Assembly (NCBI RefSeq): GCF_036231965.1
Contig: NZ_CP109499.1
Location: forward strand, 3,658,001-3,722,000
From: Streptomyces sp. NBC_01428
Lineage (GTDB): Bacteria > Actinomycetota > Actinomycetes > Streptomycetales > Streptomycetaceae
DNA: 64,000 nucleotides
Reading direction: 5' to 3'
Shown here: positions 63,139-64,000 of the stretch, one piece after another
Layout: each line of letters begins with the position of its first letter
Position numbering within the stretch: position 1 is the first letter of the stretch
The notes under the pieces: model-generated
The model's input: the letters and a program-made list of their open reading frames with translations, nothing else
The model's database searches: none
Told to the model about the DNA's origin: nothing
Program-made: the position numbers and the translations under genes

Positions 63139-63753
63139 TCAGGAGGCCGAGGGAGCGGGCGGCGGGACGACGGTGGTTCCCCCGTCGCCGTGCCTGCTGT
63201 CCCCGTGCCCGCCGTCGCCGGCGTCCTTCCCCAGGTCGACGGTCCCTCCCTGGGCGGCACCCTGTCCGGCGCCCTGCCCGGCACCGTCCTCGCGCCGGAG
63301 GCCCTCGCCGTCCCCTCCGCCACCGGGCGGTACGGCGTCGACCGGGCCCGCCTCGCGGCGGTCGTACGCCAGGAGGGTGAACACGATCAGGCCGAGCACG
63401 ACCATCATGAAGACGAAGGCACCCCAGCCGACCAGGCCCACCGTGAAGGCGCCCAGCAGGGCGTGCACCACCGCGGCGCTGATCAGCAGGACACGCCCGA
63501 CGAGACCGGGCGCGCGGTCGCGTACGCCGACCAGCAGCGCGGACACGGCACACGCCACGAAGTACAGGCCGAAGACCAGGCCGCCGATCTTCGACGAGAC
63601 CGCCATCGTGTCGGAGTCGAGCCCCGCCAAGGACATGTCCTGACGGTCCACGACCACGCCGAGGAACCAGTTGAGGAGCGCGACGCCGATCGCCTCCGCG
63701 AAGAGCACGAGCGCCGTCACCCATGCCACCGGTCTGCGCACCACCGGTCCCAC
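63139..63753 (-). CDS. Four-helix membrane protein with Gly/Asp-rich tail
   Basis: 204 residues from GTG 63753, with GGAAGTGG upstream. Four membrane helices lie within about 10-130: WVTALVLFAEAIGVALLNWFLGVV, GGLVFGLYFVACAVSALLVG, VLLISAAVVHALLGAFTVGL and FVFMMVVLGLIVFTLLAY. The C-terminal 70 residues are Gly/Asp/Glu-rich and disordered. It is an unrecognised conserved actinomycete membrane protein. An inverted repeat (63782-63801) lies in its upstream region. Confidence 0.82.
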   Translation of the reverse strand: MGPVVRRPVAWVTALVLFAEAIGVALLNWFLGVVVDRQDMSLAGLDSDTMAVSSKIGGLVFGLYFVACAVSALLVGVRDRAPGLVGRVLLISAAVVHALLGAFTVGLVGWGAFVFMMVVLGLIVFTLLAYDRREAGPVDAVPPGGGGDGEGLRREDGAGQGAGQGAAQGGTVDLGKDAGDGGHGDSRHGDGGTTVVPPPAPSAS

Positions 63754-63781
63754 CCACTTCCGCGTGCTGTTACCCCAAGTA

Positions 63782-63801
63782 CGTTCGAGACATCCCGAAC
63801 G
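63782..63801. repeat. Inverted repeat upstream of the four-helix membrane protein gene
   Basis: CGTTCG and CGAACG, 6-bp arms 8 bp apart, 29 nt upstream of the GTG start. Candidate regulator site. Confidence 0.4.
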
Positions 63802-63826
63802 CTACTAACGGGTAAACCTCGGGACA

Positions 63827-63946
63827 AGGGTTCTGCCGAGGGCAAAGAATCGTTGGGCCATTCGTAGGGACTCCACAAAGAATCGTTGTGGGCCGCAGCA
63901 CGGAGCCACAGAGACCTTGGCCACATCGGAGGGCTAGGGTTCTGCC
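63827..63946. repeat. Repeated elements in the right-hand promoter region
   Basis: AGGGTTCTGCC occurs at 63827-63837 and 63936-63946. CAAAGAATCGTTG occurs at 63843-63855 and 63876-63888, a 33-bp period. The second copy is inside an inverted repeat (CCACAA ... TTGTGG, 63873-63891). The stretch is lower in GC than its neighbours and probably carries the promoter of a plus-strand gene just beyond the window, such as the acyl-CoA carboxylase alpha subunit. Confidence 0.55.
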
Positions 63947-64000
63947 AAGGACTCCTGCGTGCTGCGGTGCCACAAGGGATTTCGCGGGTAGGGCGAGCCT

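Overview
The window is high-GC chromosomal DNA from a Streptomyces-type actinomycete. The evidence is a strong G/C bias at third codon positions, many GTG and TTG starts, a mycothiol-conjugate amidase (mca), GTP-dependent PEP carboxykinase, an actinobacterial biotin-dependent carboxylase with a separate epsilon subunit, an LAxTG-type sortase substrate, and NB-ARC/TPR regulators. From memory, not searched, the gene order resembles part of the Streptomyces coelicolor core chromosome (roughly SCO4984 down to SCO4922) in reverse. No tRNA, rRNA, CRISPR array, insertion sequence or phage gene was seen.

Layout. 0-2.4 kb: a truncated KAP-type ATPase, alanine aminotransferase alaA and a small conserved protein. 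2.7-7.1 kb: a tight four-gene operon with two anion-binding-like exported proteins (one carrying a von Willebrand A domain), a TelA-family protein and a membrane protein. 7.2-18.8 kb: pckG, a hemolysin-III-like membrane protein, an MFS exporter with its TetR gene, a Mut7-C RNase-like protein, a thioredoxin-fold DUF255 protein and a large NB-ARC/TPR protein. 18.9-29.9 kb: the mca locus, greA, a DrrAB-type ABC exporter, ilvA, a MarR gene, a sigma-like protein with a small membrane partner, metB and msrA.

29.9-37.0 kb looks accessory. It holds small membrane proteins, a PD-(D/E)XK nuclease-like protein, a large fusion of an Mrr-type nuclease with a TerD domain, DUF4291 and DUF5829 proteins, and genes I do not recognise. 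The 30.6-33.9 kb part, three genes on one strand, is the best candidate here for an undescribed defence or stress system.

37.1-50.8 kb: an aldo/keto reductase divergent from an AraC regulator, a zinc alcohol dehydrogenase divergent from an XRE/MmyB-like regulator, an ABM-truncated haemoglobin fusion, a MacB/FtsX-like ABC exporter, an L,D-transpeptidase lipoprotein, a sortase substrate, a DUF2625 protein, a DEAD-box helicase and a cold-shock protein. 51.0-63.8 kb: hutH, a GAF-GGDEF protein, an enoyl-CoA hydratase, a Pro/Ala-rich membrane protein, adenylate cyclase, biotin ligase, acyl-CoA carboxylase beta and epsilon subunits, an SGNH hydrolase, maf and a membrane protein. Biotin ligase and the carboxylase subunits are functionally linked; the biotin-bearing alpha subunit is not in the window and I expect it just beyond the right end.

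Regulation. Most convergent gene pairs are separated by strong stem-loops. About ten genes have a -10-like hexamer 6-7 nt before the start codon, which suggests leaderless mRNAs. Several palindromes lie inside or beside promoters (hlyIII-like gene, MFS/TetR operon, drrAB-like operon, ADH/XRE pair).
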